64,000 bases of DNA from Cydia pomonella. Taxonomy: Eukaryota > Arthropoda > Insecta > Lepidoptera > Tortricidae. Made by a program: the position numbers and the translations under genes. Shown here piece by piece: positions 46,711 to 58,539 of the stretch. Where the stretch lies: the NCBI RefSeq assembly GCF_033807575.1, contig NC_084703.1:7936001-8000000 (forward strand), written 5' to 3'. Numbering within the stretch: the first letter of the stretch is position 1; every line of letters starts with the position of its first letter. The notes below the pieces were generated by a model. It worked only from the letters and a program-made list of their open reading frames with translations. It did no database searches and had not been told where the DNA came from.

Positions 46711-49556
46711 TAGGGTGGTCCAAAAAAATTTTTTTTCGTTTTTCTGTCAGGCCACCCCGTATTTTTGTGATACCTACCCACAAACTTATAATGCTAAAAT
46801 TTTGTCTTCCTAGTGATAGCAGAAGTCAGTGCTCAACGAACTTAAAAATTTATATTTTTCGTTAAAATTGACTATTTTGATTTTACTCGCAACATGTATT
46901 AAAATCATTATAAAGAAGTTATTTTAATGAAAACAAAGTGTTATTGAATCAAAATTACTATAAATTAACCTAAAACTTGTATAAAGAAGTGTATTAGTGT
47001 TTGAAAATGGCTGTTTCTACCCGTCATAAAGACGATATTTTTCTTATCGGCGGTCGCGATTTGGAGCCTCTTTGTAGATTAAATAAGCTGCCTACAGTGA
47101 GACAAGTTCTTCAGCGGTTCCATCAATTTCTAAACGAGAAAAAGAGTGTACGAGTTGCTTCACATTTGCTCATAGAAGAGGTTATAGAACTTTGGAAAAA
47201 AGCCTACGTGCCCACTCAACAACAAAAACATTGCATTGAAAAACTAGAAAAGATTCACAGCCACTGGCTTCTTATCAAGAAAAACAAGGGACGGTCTTCT
47301 CAAGCTCAGAAACAAAGGGAACAACAATTTGTTAGTGACTTAGATAAGCTTTTTGATATCGCACACTCAGCTGCTCTTCAAACCATAAAGATTAATGAGG
47401 ACCGAGATTTTCTCATAGACCAAAGGGGGGAGCGTAAGATGGTTATGACTTCTGTGGATAAAAAACTAGCAGGGCAACAAAAGCGTGCTCAGAAGCGAAA
47501 GTTACGTGTTGATACACTTCAGCAAAAATATACACAAAATCTTGCTTCCACGTCATTCGCATTGTCAAGCCAAGAACTAAGTTTCAGTGACAGCAGTTCA
47601 TCTGAAGAGAAAGATGAAAATGATGAATTTAAACCGTTACAAAAATGTCAGTCCACAGACACAAACAACTCAGTTTCAACTACTTTAGACAGTATTTTTA
47701 CATCACATGTTACAAGCGCTTTAGACCGCAATAAAATTACAGATCGAGAGGCGGTGCGACTGATGATTCCGCTGGCTGCAGCTCTCGGACATGACCCGTC
47801 CATTCTCCCTATTTCACGGAGTACTATACGTCGAGTGCGAAAGAAAGCGAGATTGGAGTTTAATGATGACGTGAGAACTTCATTTGCACCTGACTACCCG
47901 TTAGTGGTACACTGGGATGGAAAGATCTTGCCGGACATTCTGGATAACAAAAAAGTGGACCGTCTTCCAGTCCTTGTTTCTGGAAACGGTGAAGAGAAGC
48001 TTCTTGGTGTGCCTAAACTTTCATCCGGGACTGGAGAACAAGTTGCTAGTGCTGTATGTAAATTATTAGAGGAGTGGAATGTCAAAGGCCAAGTTCGAGC
48101 TATGAGTTTTGATACAACATCATCAAATACTGGGCACATAAAAGGAGCATGTACTCTGATTGAAGCTAGTTTGTCTCGTGAGTTGTTGTGGCTAGCCTGT
48201 CGTCACCATATGATGGAAATCATTCTTGCTAAAGTCTTCACCTTATGCTTTGGCCCATCAAGTTCCCCCGAAATACCTTTATTCAAAAGGTTTAAAAATG
48301 GATGGGATAATATTTCTTGTGATCATTTCGAAGGCCTTGACTTAAGCTCCGATACAGAAATGTTTGTTAAAACTACCCTAGAATCGATTTATCGCACATT
48401 GAGCAGCGGAAGACAATGCCGGGATGACTATCAGGAACTTATCGAACTGACAATGGTAGTTTTAAATAAACCTCCCGAGAAAATTCATTGGCGTTCCCCA
48501 GGGCCTATCCACCATGCACGCTGGATGGCAAAACTATTATATGGTATAAAAATATTCTTATTTAAGAGTCAAAAAGTAATGAAACTGACAAAACGAGAAG
48601 AGACTCAATTGAGTCGTTTTGTGCGCTTTGGTGCACTTTTGTATACAAAGGCGTGGATTGAAGCACCACTAGCAGCAGAAGCTCCGGGTGGAGATCTTCA
48701 GTTATGGCGAGACCTTAAGGCATATGAAGCTATTGATTCTGATATTGGAGTAGCTGCAAGAAAGGTTCTAGAGCGGCACTTGTGGTATCTATCGGATGAG
48801 CTCGTAGGCCTTGCTTTATTTTCTGATCGTGTTTCTACCGCCGAAAAAGTCGACATCGTTAACGGAATGAACACTGACCCTACCTGCCGTCAAGTAAGGG
48901 GGCAATCTACACTCCTAACAACTGATTCCACATTGGCAAGCTTTGCATCTAAAAGAACTTTACAAATGCTTTCCCTTTTGGATATAAAAGATACTTTTTT
49001 GACTCAATCTCCCGAAATGTGGAAAGAAAATGAAGATTTTCTACAAGGCCAAGACCGAGTTAAGAATTTACGAGTAGTAAATGATACAGCCGAAAGAGGT
49101 GTTAAGTTGTTTGAAGAGTATAACCGGCTGCTTACTAAAGACGAAGAAGAGAAACAATTCTTACTTCAAGTGGTTGAAAAAAACCGGAAAATTGTACCCA
49201 CCCAGGCAACGAAAAAGTCACTTGTAAATGTAGTTTTTGATTAAGTAAAAGTACTATTAATTACTAATAACTTGTGCAATAATTTTTGAAATATGAATGT
49301 TATTACTTATTTTCATTTAATAAAAAAATAATTTTTGATGGTATTTTGTTTTTTTCTGCTTTTTCTAGGTAAAACAAAACAAGTATATTTTTCGCTAAAA
49401 TTTCAATATTTGACTTTCGATGAGCACCATCTTCCCATTAAGTTATAAAGCTGAAATTTTATGAATATGTTTTTATATGTGTATGTAACAAAATTAGGAG
49501 GTGGCGTGAACAATAGGAAAAAAAAAATTTTCCCCATACTAGCGTGGACCACCCTA
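46711..49556 (+). mobile_element. Apparently intact hAT-like DNA transposon, 2846 bp
   Basis: The ends are TAGGGTGGTCCA and its exact mirror TGGACCACCCTA. Looser similarity continues inward on both sides: an A/T run aaaattttttttt, then gccacc with atttttg. An 8-bp duplication, acagacag, borders it. One uninterrupted frame fills most of the interior with no intron. The 8-bp duplication and the TAGGGTG-type end fit the hAT superfamily. No decay is visible, so the copy may be autonomous and recent. Confidence 0.88.
47007..49244 (+). CDS. Transposase-like protein of the 46711-49556 element (hAT-like, family uncertain)
   Basis: The ATG at 47007 (context aaaATGG) opens 745 codons ending TAA at 49242-49244; an earlier in-frame TTG is not used. 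The N-terminal 240 residues are basic and helix-rich (QQKRAQKRKLRV), probably DNA-contacting, with no Cys/His BED finger. A serine/acidic linker SFSDSSSSEEKDENDE follows. The core carries VVHWDGK (Asp 304), AMSFDTTSSNTG (Asp 369) and WLACRHHMMEIIL (Cys 398, His 401). The order Asp ... Asp ... Cys-x2-His matches the RNase H-fold core of hAT transposases (TDGWT ... D-N-x-x-N ... CxxH). The third acidic residue would lie in the last 250 residues, perhaps near the leucine- and glutamate-rich VLERHLWYLSDELVGL. It would excise and reinsert the element in the nucleus. Similar proteins occur as uncharacterised genes in other arthropods (from memory). Classification outside canonical hAT is possible. 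Confidence 0.82.
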   Translation: MAVSTRHKDDIFLIGGRDLEPLCRLNKLPTVRQVLQRFHQFLNEKKSVRVASHLLIEEVIELWKKAYVPTQQQKHCIEKLEKIHSHWLLIKKNKGRSSQAQKQREQQFVSDLDKLFDIAHSAALQTIKINEDRDFLIDQRGERKMVMTSVDKKLAGQQKRAQKRKLRVDTLQQKYTQNLASTSFALSSQELSFSDSSSSEEKDENDEFKPLQKCQSTDTNNSVSTTLDSIFTSHVTSALDRNKITDREAVRLMIPLAAALGHDPSILPISRSTIRRVRKKARLEFNDDVRTSFAPDYPLVVHWDGKILPDILDNKKVDRLPVLVSGNGEEKLLGVPKLSSGTGEQVASAVCKLLEEWNVKGQVRAMSFDTTSSNTGHIKGACTLIEASLSRELLWLACRHHMMEIILAKVFTLCFGPSSSPEIPLFKRFKNGWDNISCDHFEGLDLSSDTEMFVKTTLESIYRTLSSGRQCRDDYQELIELTMVVLNKPPEKIHWRSPGPIHHARWMAKLLYGIKIFLFKSQKVMKLTKREETQLSRFVRFGALLYTKAWIEAPLAAEAPGGDLQLWRDLKAYEAIDSDIGVAARKVLERHLWYLSDELVGLALFSDRVSTAEKVDIVNGMNTDPTCRQVRGQSTLLTTDSTLASFASKRTLQMLSLLDIKDTFLTQSPEMWKENEDFLQGQDRVKNLRVVNDTAERGVKLFEEYNRLLTKDEEEKQFLLQVVEKNRKIVPTQATKKSLVNVVFD

Positions 49557-49564
49557 ACAGACAG
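49557..49564. repeat. Right 8-bp target duplication of the transposon
   Basis: acagacag, matching 46703-46710. Confidence 0.7.
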
Positions 49565-49649
49565 GCAGACACCCAGACAGACGGACAGACTTTGGCGTCA
49601 AACATATAAAAGCCTTATTTTAGCGTCGGGAGTTAAAAGTAGCATCGAG

Positions 49650-51200
49650 ACCATAACGCTCACGTTAAGGTGGGCTCCGCGGTCCCGAGCGCGCATATCG
49701 CTCATGTGCTCAGTGAGTGTGAGAGAACACGAATCTACTGGGCCTTAACAGGCCATAAAGTGCTCCAATGCGGACAGACGTTTAACTTTGATCCCCTGCT
49801 GCACGCCAGTGGCCTGCTTCCGTTAACACGCAGATAGCAATCAAACGACGGTATCCCTGTGCCTCCCTCTGCTAATCACGGTTTTGCATTACGATACTAA
49901 GCGATCATAATCACAGCAGTATCAAAATGGATGGCGTCCGTTACTACATCAATATCCCCGTGGTTGTCGTGTGATATTACAACTCTGTGAACTCCGTTCC
50001 AGTTTACGGCTATGATATTTAAAGCAGTGTTTGTACTCAGTGAAATCCGCGCGGGCGATTTACAGCTACTTACCTACGCGGTACCATATTCATTACCCAG
50101 CGGCAAAGAGCTATTTTAATATCTACCCCCGGGTCCGTACCTCAGGCTTTATTGAGACAAGTTACGATGCGGAAGAAAGGTAATTGCAGACGGCTATGCT
50201 AGTTCTTCAAGTATAGTGCTACCTCTTAATTCGTAACATCAATGCGTAATTGGAGTTCAAAGTTTTACTAGTAGCTATCTACTTAAAAACCTGAAGCTAC
50301 TACACCTATGCAGAGTAGAGAAGCCGCACGAATATATCAGCTTTGTAAAAAAATATAGTTAACGTGGGAAATAGACTCTTCACTCAGACTCAGTTCTAAT
50401 CTTACTTCTAATAGCTGTAGATATAGTTCCGCATGTGTCCAAGTTGTTATAAAATGGGCTTCTGGTCCTGATTTAGCATGTTTGTTCTTTACATATATGT
50501 TTCCGAATCAAACAGTTGAGTAGTGCTAAACTCCTCTCAAAACTCGGGCTGCGAGCAATATTCCTCCCACTGCGCGTTCCATTATCTGTTTGAGTTTGAA
50601 AAACACGCCCCCACTGCTCCCCGCTTTTCATCAATGTGTCTTGCCCCTTACGCCTCTAACAAAGAGCCTTGTCACATATAATAGAGCACTTTGACATTAT
50701 TGCCGTCTACCTTCGTGTTGTCCCGGCTGGTCGACGTTTGCGTGATCAAAAAACGGTAAACGAGATATAACTATAGCGTGAACCGGTAAGCCTCGCTTTC
50801 TGTTTATGGTACTGTTTGCTGTTTACCACAGGTTGACAATCTGGGCCAAGTTTTATGTAATATTTCAGATTTTATTATAATTTTCATGAACGGATAATTT
50901 CCTTTTTGCAATAGTAGTCGTTTCTTGACCAATGCTCGATATTTGATTGATTTTACATCGACGTTCCTGATTACGGCGTGGATGCTGGTTTAATTATCCC
51001 CTTAATTAACCTAAGTCCGCTTTGTATACGTACCTACTTGTATGATTAATTATGTTTGGCCAGAGATTAAAGTGTTTGAAATATTAATAGGCATCGGAGT
51101 TTTTATCGCAGGGTAAGACGTTAGCGAGCTATGGAGTAGAAATAAGCAATTAAATTCAACTTATAATCCTACTCATTCTCATTCACTTATTTAATTTTAC
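49650..51200. other. Non-coding, nothing recognised
   Basis: GC content is moderately higher around 49670-49830, but no exon with splice borders could be supported. Confidence 0.4.
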
Positions 51201-51216
51201 AACCCAAGACAAGAAT
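51201..51216. repeat. Left 16-bp SINE target duplication
   Basis: aacccaagacaagaat, identical to 51528-51543. Confidence 0.95.
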
Positions 51217-51527
51217 AGAGAAGCGCTGGTGGCATAGCGGTAAGAGCGTGCGACTTGCAATCCGGAGGTCGCGGGTTCAAACCCCGGCTCGTACCAATGA
51301 GTTTTTCGGAACTTATGTGCGAAATATCATTTGATATTTACCAGTTGCTTTTCGGTGAAGGAAAACATCGTGAGGAAACCGGACTAATTCTAACAAGGCC
51401 TAGTTTCAGATGGCAGTCGCTTTCGTAAAAACTAGTGCCTACGCCAAATCTTGAGATTAGTTGTCAAGTGGACCCCAGGCTCCCATGAGCCGTGGCAAAG
51501 TGCCGGGACAACGCGAGGAAGAAGAAG
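51217..51527 (+). mobile_element. tRNA-derived SINE, family S2, with perfect target duplication
   Basis: The tRNA-like head has an A box (tggcatagcggtaagagc) and a B box (gggttcaaacccc) at normal tRNA spacing, plus an anticodon-arm-like gacttgcaatccggaggtc. The body (gaaaacatcgtgaggaaacc, gatggcagtcgctttcgt, gtcaagtggaccccaggc) matches text I associate with the 3' ends of lepidopteran RTE-type LINEs, and the tail is (gaa)n. The 16-bp duplication on both sides is perfect, showing target-primed insertion. It is probably mobilised by an RTE-like LINE. Confidence 0.93.
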
Positions 51528-51543
51528 AACCCAAGACAAGAAT
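51528..51543. repeat. Right 16-bp SINE target duplication
   Basis: aacccaagacaagaat, identical to 51201-51216. Confidence 0.95.
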
Positions 51544-52556
51544 GTTGACGAGTTTGTAAACGATCCTTTAATTTTGCCTTTCGGGACATAAATATTACAA
51601 ATAAGAAGAATGACCACTTTTTGTATTGATTAATTTATATTAGTTTTATCTTTTTTTTAAAGAAATATAATATAATCAATACAAAAATTTACATTAATCT
51701 CATTTGTAATATTTATACATTCAAAGACAAAATTGAAAAATCGTTTATAAACTCGTTGTCCTTGATTATAAAATTACGTATTCCTTGTTTCGTATCACTC
51801 GTATTCCTTGATTATAAAATTACTGATTAATTAGAATTAGATGAATGAGTATGAGTATGTGACAAAATTTTATTGATAATTTCAACTCCATAGCTCGCTA
51901 ACGTCTAACCGTACGATAAAAACTCCTAAATATTATCGTTTCAGAACGCTAAATTATAGAATTAAACGCCGATTTTAACTTTCATAACAAAATAACAAAC
52001 AGTTCTGGTTCCGCGGCATGGGGGGGGGGGGGGGGGGGGATTAAGAAGAGCGGCATTTCATTGTTAGCCAGTACCTTAATAATTTGTTAAATGAAATTAA
52101 TTCACGCCAAGAATTACGAAAGTAAGGCAGGAGGAAGATGACGCAGATAACAACTCATCTTCGTTTGAGCCATTATTAAATGTTACTTTTCTTCGTTTTA
52201 AACAGTATAACGAATACTTAAATATCATTTCGAGATATGCTTAAAGATATAGGAGCCAACGTGACGATAAATTATCTACTTGGTGTTATTTTTTCTAATC
52301 AGGTTAAGTCTCAAATGCAATCAACATCCATCTGTATTATACATTCAGGCTCGATCGAGCTGCACATTGCAGAGCCTACTTAGGCGTGATAGCGTAGCGT
52401 AATATATGGGATGGATGGCAGGAGGATGACAGTAATGAAATTAAAGATACATTTTACTATCATTTGATTTGTTGTCCGACCTATGTCAACATATTTGTTT
52501 TATCATAATAATAATTAACGCATGGCAGCTTGTAGCGAGTTGTTGGGGAGTAGCGA
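51544..52556. other. Non-coding, with a 20-G homopolymer
   Basis: Nothing recognised apart from 20 G in a row at 52020-52039. Length calls in such a tract are unreliable. Confidence 0.5.
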
Positions 52557-53402
52557 CTAGCGACCCCACGTACGCGAATGCTCCCGGGGAGTTCTGTCAC
52601 CCGAAGGGTGGGTGAGGGTGAGACAGGAATCTCTGTCTCTGGGTTGCCTTGGCTGACAGTCTCGCGAGATTTGCGTTCTCGAAGGTAGATGAGGAAACAT
52701 ATTCGTAAGTGACGAGTTAGTTAAAGTCCAGTCCAGTGACACCTCTCTACCCTCAGCCTTCACACCGTTGTTAATCATTGTACCTGAGGAATTAGCCGCC
52801 TTGTTTACACTTGCCCTCCTCGAGCTCAGAATAAAAGATGAGCTTAGCCACACGCTGGTCGCTCATCCGCGAAATGTGACCGCACCACTGAACTGACTGC
52901 GACAAGACTCGTCGAAACTGTACATGAACTGTTGCATGCTTTCCGGAGACTCAGTCACAAAGCACAAGTCGTCAGCATGCATGATCTCTGTCATCACTGC
53001 GCATGAGACTTTTGTGCGTGTTTTAAGTCTGGCCAGGTTGAAAATGTTGCCGTCAATGCTAGCGGACGCGAACACCTTCAGAGCTTGTGAGTAAGAGTAA
53101 GACTTCCCCGACTATGACCGAAAAACACAATGCGAACATTTCGAACAGAGTGGGTGCTAGGACACAACCTTGCTTCATCCCGCACGTAATGGGGAAGAAG
53201 TCCGATTCATTGTACGTCGTCAAAAGCAACGCAGCACTCCATGTCGTCATGCAGGAGTCTAACTAGCCTTAAAAACTTCTCCGTACATCCAAGCTTGCTC
53301 GAACTATCCAGAGGGCTTTACGAGGCACGCTGTCAAATGCCTTCTCGAGGTCAACAAAGCGGAGAAACAGTTGACGACCTTGCTTGCTTTTCTCAGGTCA
53401 AG
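52557..53402 (-). pseudogene. Decayed RTE-like LINE reverse transcriptase
   Basis: Minus-strand fragments in several frames line up as one RT: LRFVDLEKAFDSVPRKALW (53320-53380), SDFFPITCGMKQGCVLAPTL (53140-53210), LARLKTRTKVSCAVMTEIMH with ADD (52975-53050), then a jump to QWCGHISRMSDQRVAKL and IFYSELEEGK (52820-52895). Between ADD...SFDESC and WCGH about 100-150 residues of the usual RT thumb region are missing, so the copy has an internal deletion as well as frameshifts and stops. The motif set (QGCVLAPTLF, H/YADD, WAGH-R-M) fits the RTE/BovB-type or related group. It cannot be active. Confidence 0.8.
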
Positions 53403-53511
53403 CAAAGGTTATAGTTGATTTTTAAACAATGTCAAGTAATGCAGAAGAATTATAAAACAGATCCAAAGTTATAATTTTCCGCTAATTTAAATTTTCTTAT
53501 ATCCTGCTTAT

Positions 53512-53745
53512 ATTATACATATATATTTTATTTTTATACTACGTCGGCCGCAAACAAGCATACATACATCCCGCCTGCTGGTAAGCCGTCTTCGTAGCCT
53601 ATGTAGTAGAGTTACATGCGCGTTGCCGACCCTAACACTTCGCACCCTCCTTGAGCTCTGGCAACCTTGCTCACCGGCAGGAACACAACACTATGAGTAG
53701 GGGTCTAGTGTTATTTGGCTGCGGTTTTCTGTAAGGTGAAAGTAA
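53512..53745 (+). repeat. Repeat family F, copy 3 (longest)
   Basis: ctacgtcggccgcaaacaag, gcctgctggtaagccgtc, gagttacatgcgcgttgccg, gagctctggcaaccttgctc, ggaacacaacactatgagta and ctagtgttatttggctgcgg. It aligns with 20514-20712 and extends it. Confidence 0.75.
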
Positions 53746-56290
53746 TTCCCCAGTTGGGTTCTGCTCTAAATCTGGAATGACATCCGCTGTGCTGTCATGC
53801 TGTGCCCTACCACACAAAGCGAGATAACATTCACAGTGCCCATACCTCTCTTTTGGACGTAGTTTAAGGGCACACCCGGGTCCATTATATTACACACAAC
53901 TGTTGGTAACGCCACTATTAGTAATCAATTAAACTTTGCATAAAGACCAAACGGCTTGTTCGCTTATAATTAATCGAATCATATAGATTAGGTGCACTGT
54001 TGAATCGAAAGCAGTGGCAGCAGCTCAACAACCCCTCTTACATGATCAACTGATCACATGCATGAGTATGTCCGATGTGATTAATGTTCAGCGTGGTACG
54101 CATGCCTTCATAATGCACCTTGATTCAATTTGAGATAATAGTTACACAATGACACATGCACGCAGATCCTGGGAACATAATTAGAGATTAATTAACACAA
54201 TGAGACGAAGTGAATCGTCGATATGCCACAGTTAGATCAAAGGCTAAATCAGAATCCCATGTGGTATGGCGTATCAATGGCCCTATGCCAAAGGGGCTGT
54301 GTAATACCTGACGTCAATACCGTATTGTATAAAGCACTTCAAACGCCAGGTACTGGAATAAACATTCCATATCGTGAATGCCAAGCGAATATAGACTGTG
54401 AGGATTGGGATTTGTAAAGCACTGAATATATTTCCAATTTTATAGCTAGTTCACCCGCCGTTTACGTTATAAGAATTGATGTTACCTCCAAGTTTGTGGG
54501 ACAGGACATGATTGTATGTACAGCAGGATTGGCGGGTATGCGAAATACATGTATGTTATACCTGTGTAACGCTCACAAATCAACGGTTATGGTATTTTTC
54601 GTACAGTAACATCTTTATACAAATGTCCTGTTCTGGAAAACTATGATTACTGCCGGAAATATTAGTATGAAACTATCATTTTAGTCAATGATCAGAGGGC
54701 ATTAACTAGGAATTTCATGTTCAGAAATTCTCACAAGTACTTATAAAAATCTACTTGCATATCTCGCCATTAAAAGGAAGAAAGAGAATGTAAGAACCTA
54801 TTCTCTAACCACATTGTTGTGTCAAGGTCTTCGTTATTGTTAATCCCATGCGAGATGTGAGTTGCACTCGTTACAAGTGGTGTTCCAGGTACGCTGCTAT
54901 AAACCAACAATACGTCTCTCTCTACCTAACAGGGCGGGATAGAAAAGGACGGTGGCAACGGGTATTCTGCGAATATATGGAGCGCCTTAATTGGGGAGTT
55001 TTTCGAGTGTATAAATAGGGCTTTGTCAATGTTTAAAATTAGACAAGCTGGCGCAATTATTTGAGCATTAGGTTTGCGTTTCTACGCTGTTACATGATTT
55101 TACTTTTTAGACCAGATAGCACATGCAGCAGATGAGTGTACATTAATATCTTTAGAAGTTTAAGATGTAGAGAAAAAATTGCATTTCAATCAACATAATA
55201 CTTGCCTTCTACGCGTTACTGAGTACGCATCAGCTTAGGAGGCCAAGTAAGTACCTATTGTTTTGTATAAATACTACAATCGAAATTATGTTTTTAGCAT
55301 TGGTGTCGTCAAGAATTGATCTCATTTAGACATTTTATAATGTATAAATTACACATCGAAATCCAAGATAACTTGACTGCAGACATTTGAGTTTCAAACA
55401 GGACACTTTGCTGGTTTGTTTTTAACATCAGATTTACTCGTAAACAGTAGTTTTACCTTATCAACCTAAAGCCTAATTACTAATTATATTAGATTCGTTA
55501 GAAGGTTAAATCATTTTATACCAACGGGTTTGGCACAAGTGACATCCGGCTCGCTTTTCATTTAAAGTATGACTTATCATGAGTACGGGTTAAATTTGTG
55601 GGGACTCATTTCCATTTTGTCGTGATCGTGCGTTTGCGATATAATCGAACGAAAGGAAATGGTACTGGTCGTGATACGTCTACTATATCTATGTATAGGT
55701 ACCTTCGTGATTACAATTAACTGCCCGAATACGATTACGAGTAAGTAACTATTTTATTTAATAAACATATTTTTTACGATCTTCTCTACTTGCCGTGGCT
55801 GCAGATAAAAAATAAGAAGTATTTTTAAACAAGCAATTTTTATAAAAAAAATACACTTACATATGTGGCAGACTTTCTTACATAAGCAAGAAAAATACAA
55901 CCTAGCAAGGTTTCATTGTATGGAAGCTTTGTTGGGAAATAGAAAGCAGGGAAAGCCTATAATTTAGATACCTGCGAGGTGTTTTTGTAAGCGTAATAGC
56001 TTATGGTTGCACCGCGCAAAGGACGGCTTATGCGGGTGGTCAGGAGCCCATCCCTCGAACTAATATTATTAGCCCGAGAACTGTCTAACCATATGGGTTT
56101 CCATGTCCAGTCCAGTCCAATACCGTTTGAGAAATAGCCCCAGATTACACAACAAGTAGCTTTACACGACTGCCAAGAGTTAACATGTTTGCACATGGCG
56201 CTATTACCTATGTAAGTAGTTCTATACCTAGTTGAATGAAATGAAAATACATATGTAAGTACATATACCACCGACCGACCGACCGTTTGA
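53746..56290. other. Non-coding, nothing recognised
   Basis: No exon, RNA or repeat supported. The 64-codon frame at 54223-54417 shows no motif. Confidence 0.4.
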
Positions 56291-56563
56291 CGACCGGTTT
56301 GGCCTAGTGGGTAGTGACCCTGCCTACGAAGCTGATGGTCCCGGGTTCAAATCCTGGTAAGGGCATTTATTCGTGTGATGAGCATGGATATTTGTTCCTG
56401 AGTCATGGGTGTTTTCTATGTATTTAAGTATTTATAAATATTTATATATTATATATATCGTTGACTAAGTACCCTCAACACAAGCCTTATTGAGCTTACT
56501 GTGGGACTTAGTCAATTTGTGTAATAATGTCGTATAATATTTATTTTATTTATTTATTTATAT
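56291..56563 (+). mobile_element. tRNA-derived SINE, family S1 (copy 3)
   Basis: Nearly identical to 43321-43581 over the head, B box and body. It differs by a few substitutions and a 14-bp extra AT segment, and has a (ttta)n tail. The close match suggests recent activity of the family. Confidence 0.9.
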
Positions 56564-57771
56564 ACAACACATCTTAGACTTATCTAAGAATGTGAATCTA
56601 TAGCCTGACAAGATTCTATTTGAACTTTGCCATGTTGATGATTTCTAGGTAGTGGTATTAATATTTACTGCAAGTAAAAAGATTATGAAAATGATCGAGT
56701 CACCGATGTAAACAAAAACAAAAATTTCGCCACATAATTTTACCACAAAAATGCTTTAACCACAAATAATTTGAATACAACAGAATATTTACATCAAAAA
56801 AAAAGGACGAAGGATTGCGTAGAATTACAATAAACAATGCTTTGAAATTCGACGTTCATATTTTATTTGACTATACATGACGTACGCACATTATTGCCAT
56901 AGGTAAGCTGTTTGTAGGCGCGTATTATAATTATACCAAATGTAGCGAAACATACCGTGCGTGTAAGGTGTAAGGCAGTAATCAGTATCACACCGCACCG
57001 CACTTCGGAGCGGCGTCCGATGCTGCAGTTTTTAACTTTGTACTGTAGAATCTTGATTAGTCAGATTGGCTTAGCCTCTTCGTGCGAAGGTGCGAATCGC
57101 ATGACGGTTCGCGCTTTCGGATGATTCAGATGCGGTGCGGGCCGCAGGGTATGCCGAACTGAGTTCTTTAGTACCGTACAAATTTTTGTTCATAAACGTT
57201 CGTCGTGCACCGCAGCTCCGGACGAAATTACGGAGCAAACCGTACCGTCGTCGCCACACGCGAAGTCGTCGCTCCGCACTTTGTAACGAAATGCGGCGGC
57301 AGTGTGATAACCGCCTAAGCGCGTAACACCAAAAGATCATACACGCGGAGAAAATAACGCTAAATGTGAAACCGCTCTATCTCAGGGCAAAATAGAATCT
57401 TGCCCGGCTTTTAAATGCATATCTAGGGTATTCCGGCCATGTTTACTATAGTGAAATCTTGTGGCTTGTAGACATGGACAGGCCTTTTATAATTCTCATC
57501 TTTTTTAAGGGTCATCAAAAATACTTTTTGATGAATTGAATATGTGACGCAGCTATACGTATTTTATACTAGGTGGATAGTTTAATATTTTTTACCCTTT
57601 TAGCAATTTAGTTCTCACTTTTCATTACTTATTTAAACTTTATATGGATAGATAGTTATGTAAAAGATTATTGGAAAATTACGCATAATTAATAAGTTCT
57701 TCGATACTCTTTGTCACCGGCAATGTGATATCGTCATTAATGACTACACTAGTCACTAGCCCTTTACCTCA
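56564..57771. other. Non-coding, with a GC-rich patch at 56985-57330
   Basis: The patch holds repeated gcaccgcac / gcggtgcgg / gctccgcac motifs on both strands and is open in two opposing frames. I take it for a degraded inverted-repeat element, but its borders are unclear. Confidence 0.4.
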
Positions 57772-57897
57772 GCGGTGGCAGCATGGTTCAATTTTTATCA
57801 CTTGCCACTATACCCGTAACTTTCGCGCTTACATACTTGTCAGAACGTGACAACCATGGTGACAAATGATAAAGAGCCGACCATCTTAGCCCTACAG
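57772..57897 (+). repeat. Dispersed repeat, family G (copy 2 of 2)
   Basis: Matches 2589-2711: gcggtggcagcatggttcaa, gtcagaacgtgacaaccatg and gacaaatgataaagagccga. Confidence 0.75.
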
Positions 57898-58539
57898 AAC
57901 GTCACATTTAACTACTCATACTTAACGCGCAACATCCGTGCGCTCCAAGAAATAAACATATTAATAAAGGGAATACAATGGTCTCTTGATTCGCGTTATA
58001 ATGCCCCTTATCATACACACTAAGTGATAGCAATCAAGGGCCCATTGTTCTGGACGTGTTAAGACTTAAGGCAAACTGCAGCTAAATGGCCGTAAAACGT
58101 GACACATTTAACAAGATCTTAAAGGGGAAAGATTTAATAAATGAGTGCCCATATGTCATAGGTGAGTTTACATAGAGTTCCATTAAATTGAATGTGGCAT
58201 TAGGTTACCAAATTTGTCGCAACGGAATCGACTTAAGCCGGTCAGAAAAGACCTATGTATAGTCAGCAAAACTATTAGCTGAACGATCCTACATACTAAT
58301 TTGTATGCTGATCTATCATAAACGCGGTGTAAACGTTTCTCTCCAGTTACAAGTGTAGGACTGGACCGAATGACGCAGCGCAGCATGAACTATAGTTCTA
58401 GCATCAAATGATGGTAACAATTTATGCGCTTTGACTTGCCTTTATTATATAGTTTTTTATCTAAGAGATTTGACGTCTGAAAAAGAGACTGGGTTTTCCC
58501 GAGGGTATACAGTATGGGGTTCTTCAAAAAAGGAGTGAA

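Noticed and set aside
47894..48139. 81-codon minus-strand frame
   Set aside because: Antisense shadow of the transposase.
46711..49556. Tc1/mariner element with a TA target duplication
   Set aside because: The ends could be read as TA + GGGTGGTCC, but then the remaining flanks acagacag/acagacag would be an unexplained second duplication; the protein also lacks a mariner-like layout.
51224..51296. Functional tRNA gene at the SINE S2 head
   Set aside because: It is bordered by a target duplication that includes the LINE-like body, so it is a SINE head, although it is the most tRNA-like segment in the window.
57071..57340. Arg-rich 89-codon minus-strand and 63-codon plus-strand frames
   Set aside because: Both come from a GC-rich patch with repeated gcaccgcac-type motifs; Arg richness follows from CpG-rich repeats, not from a protein family.
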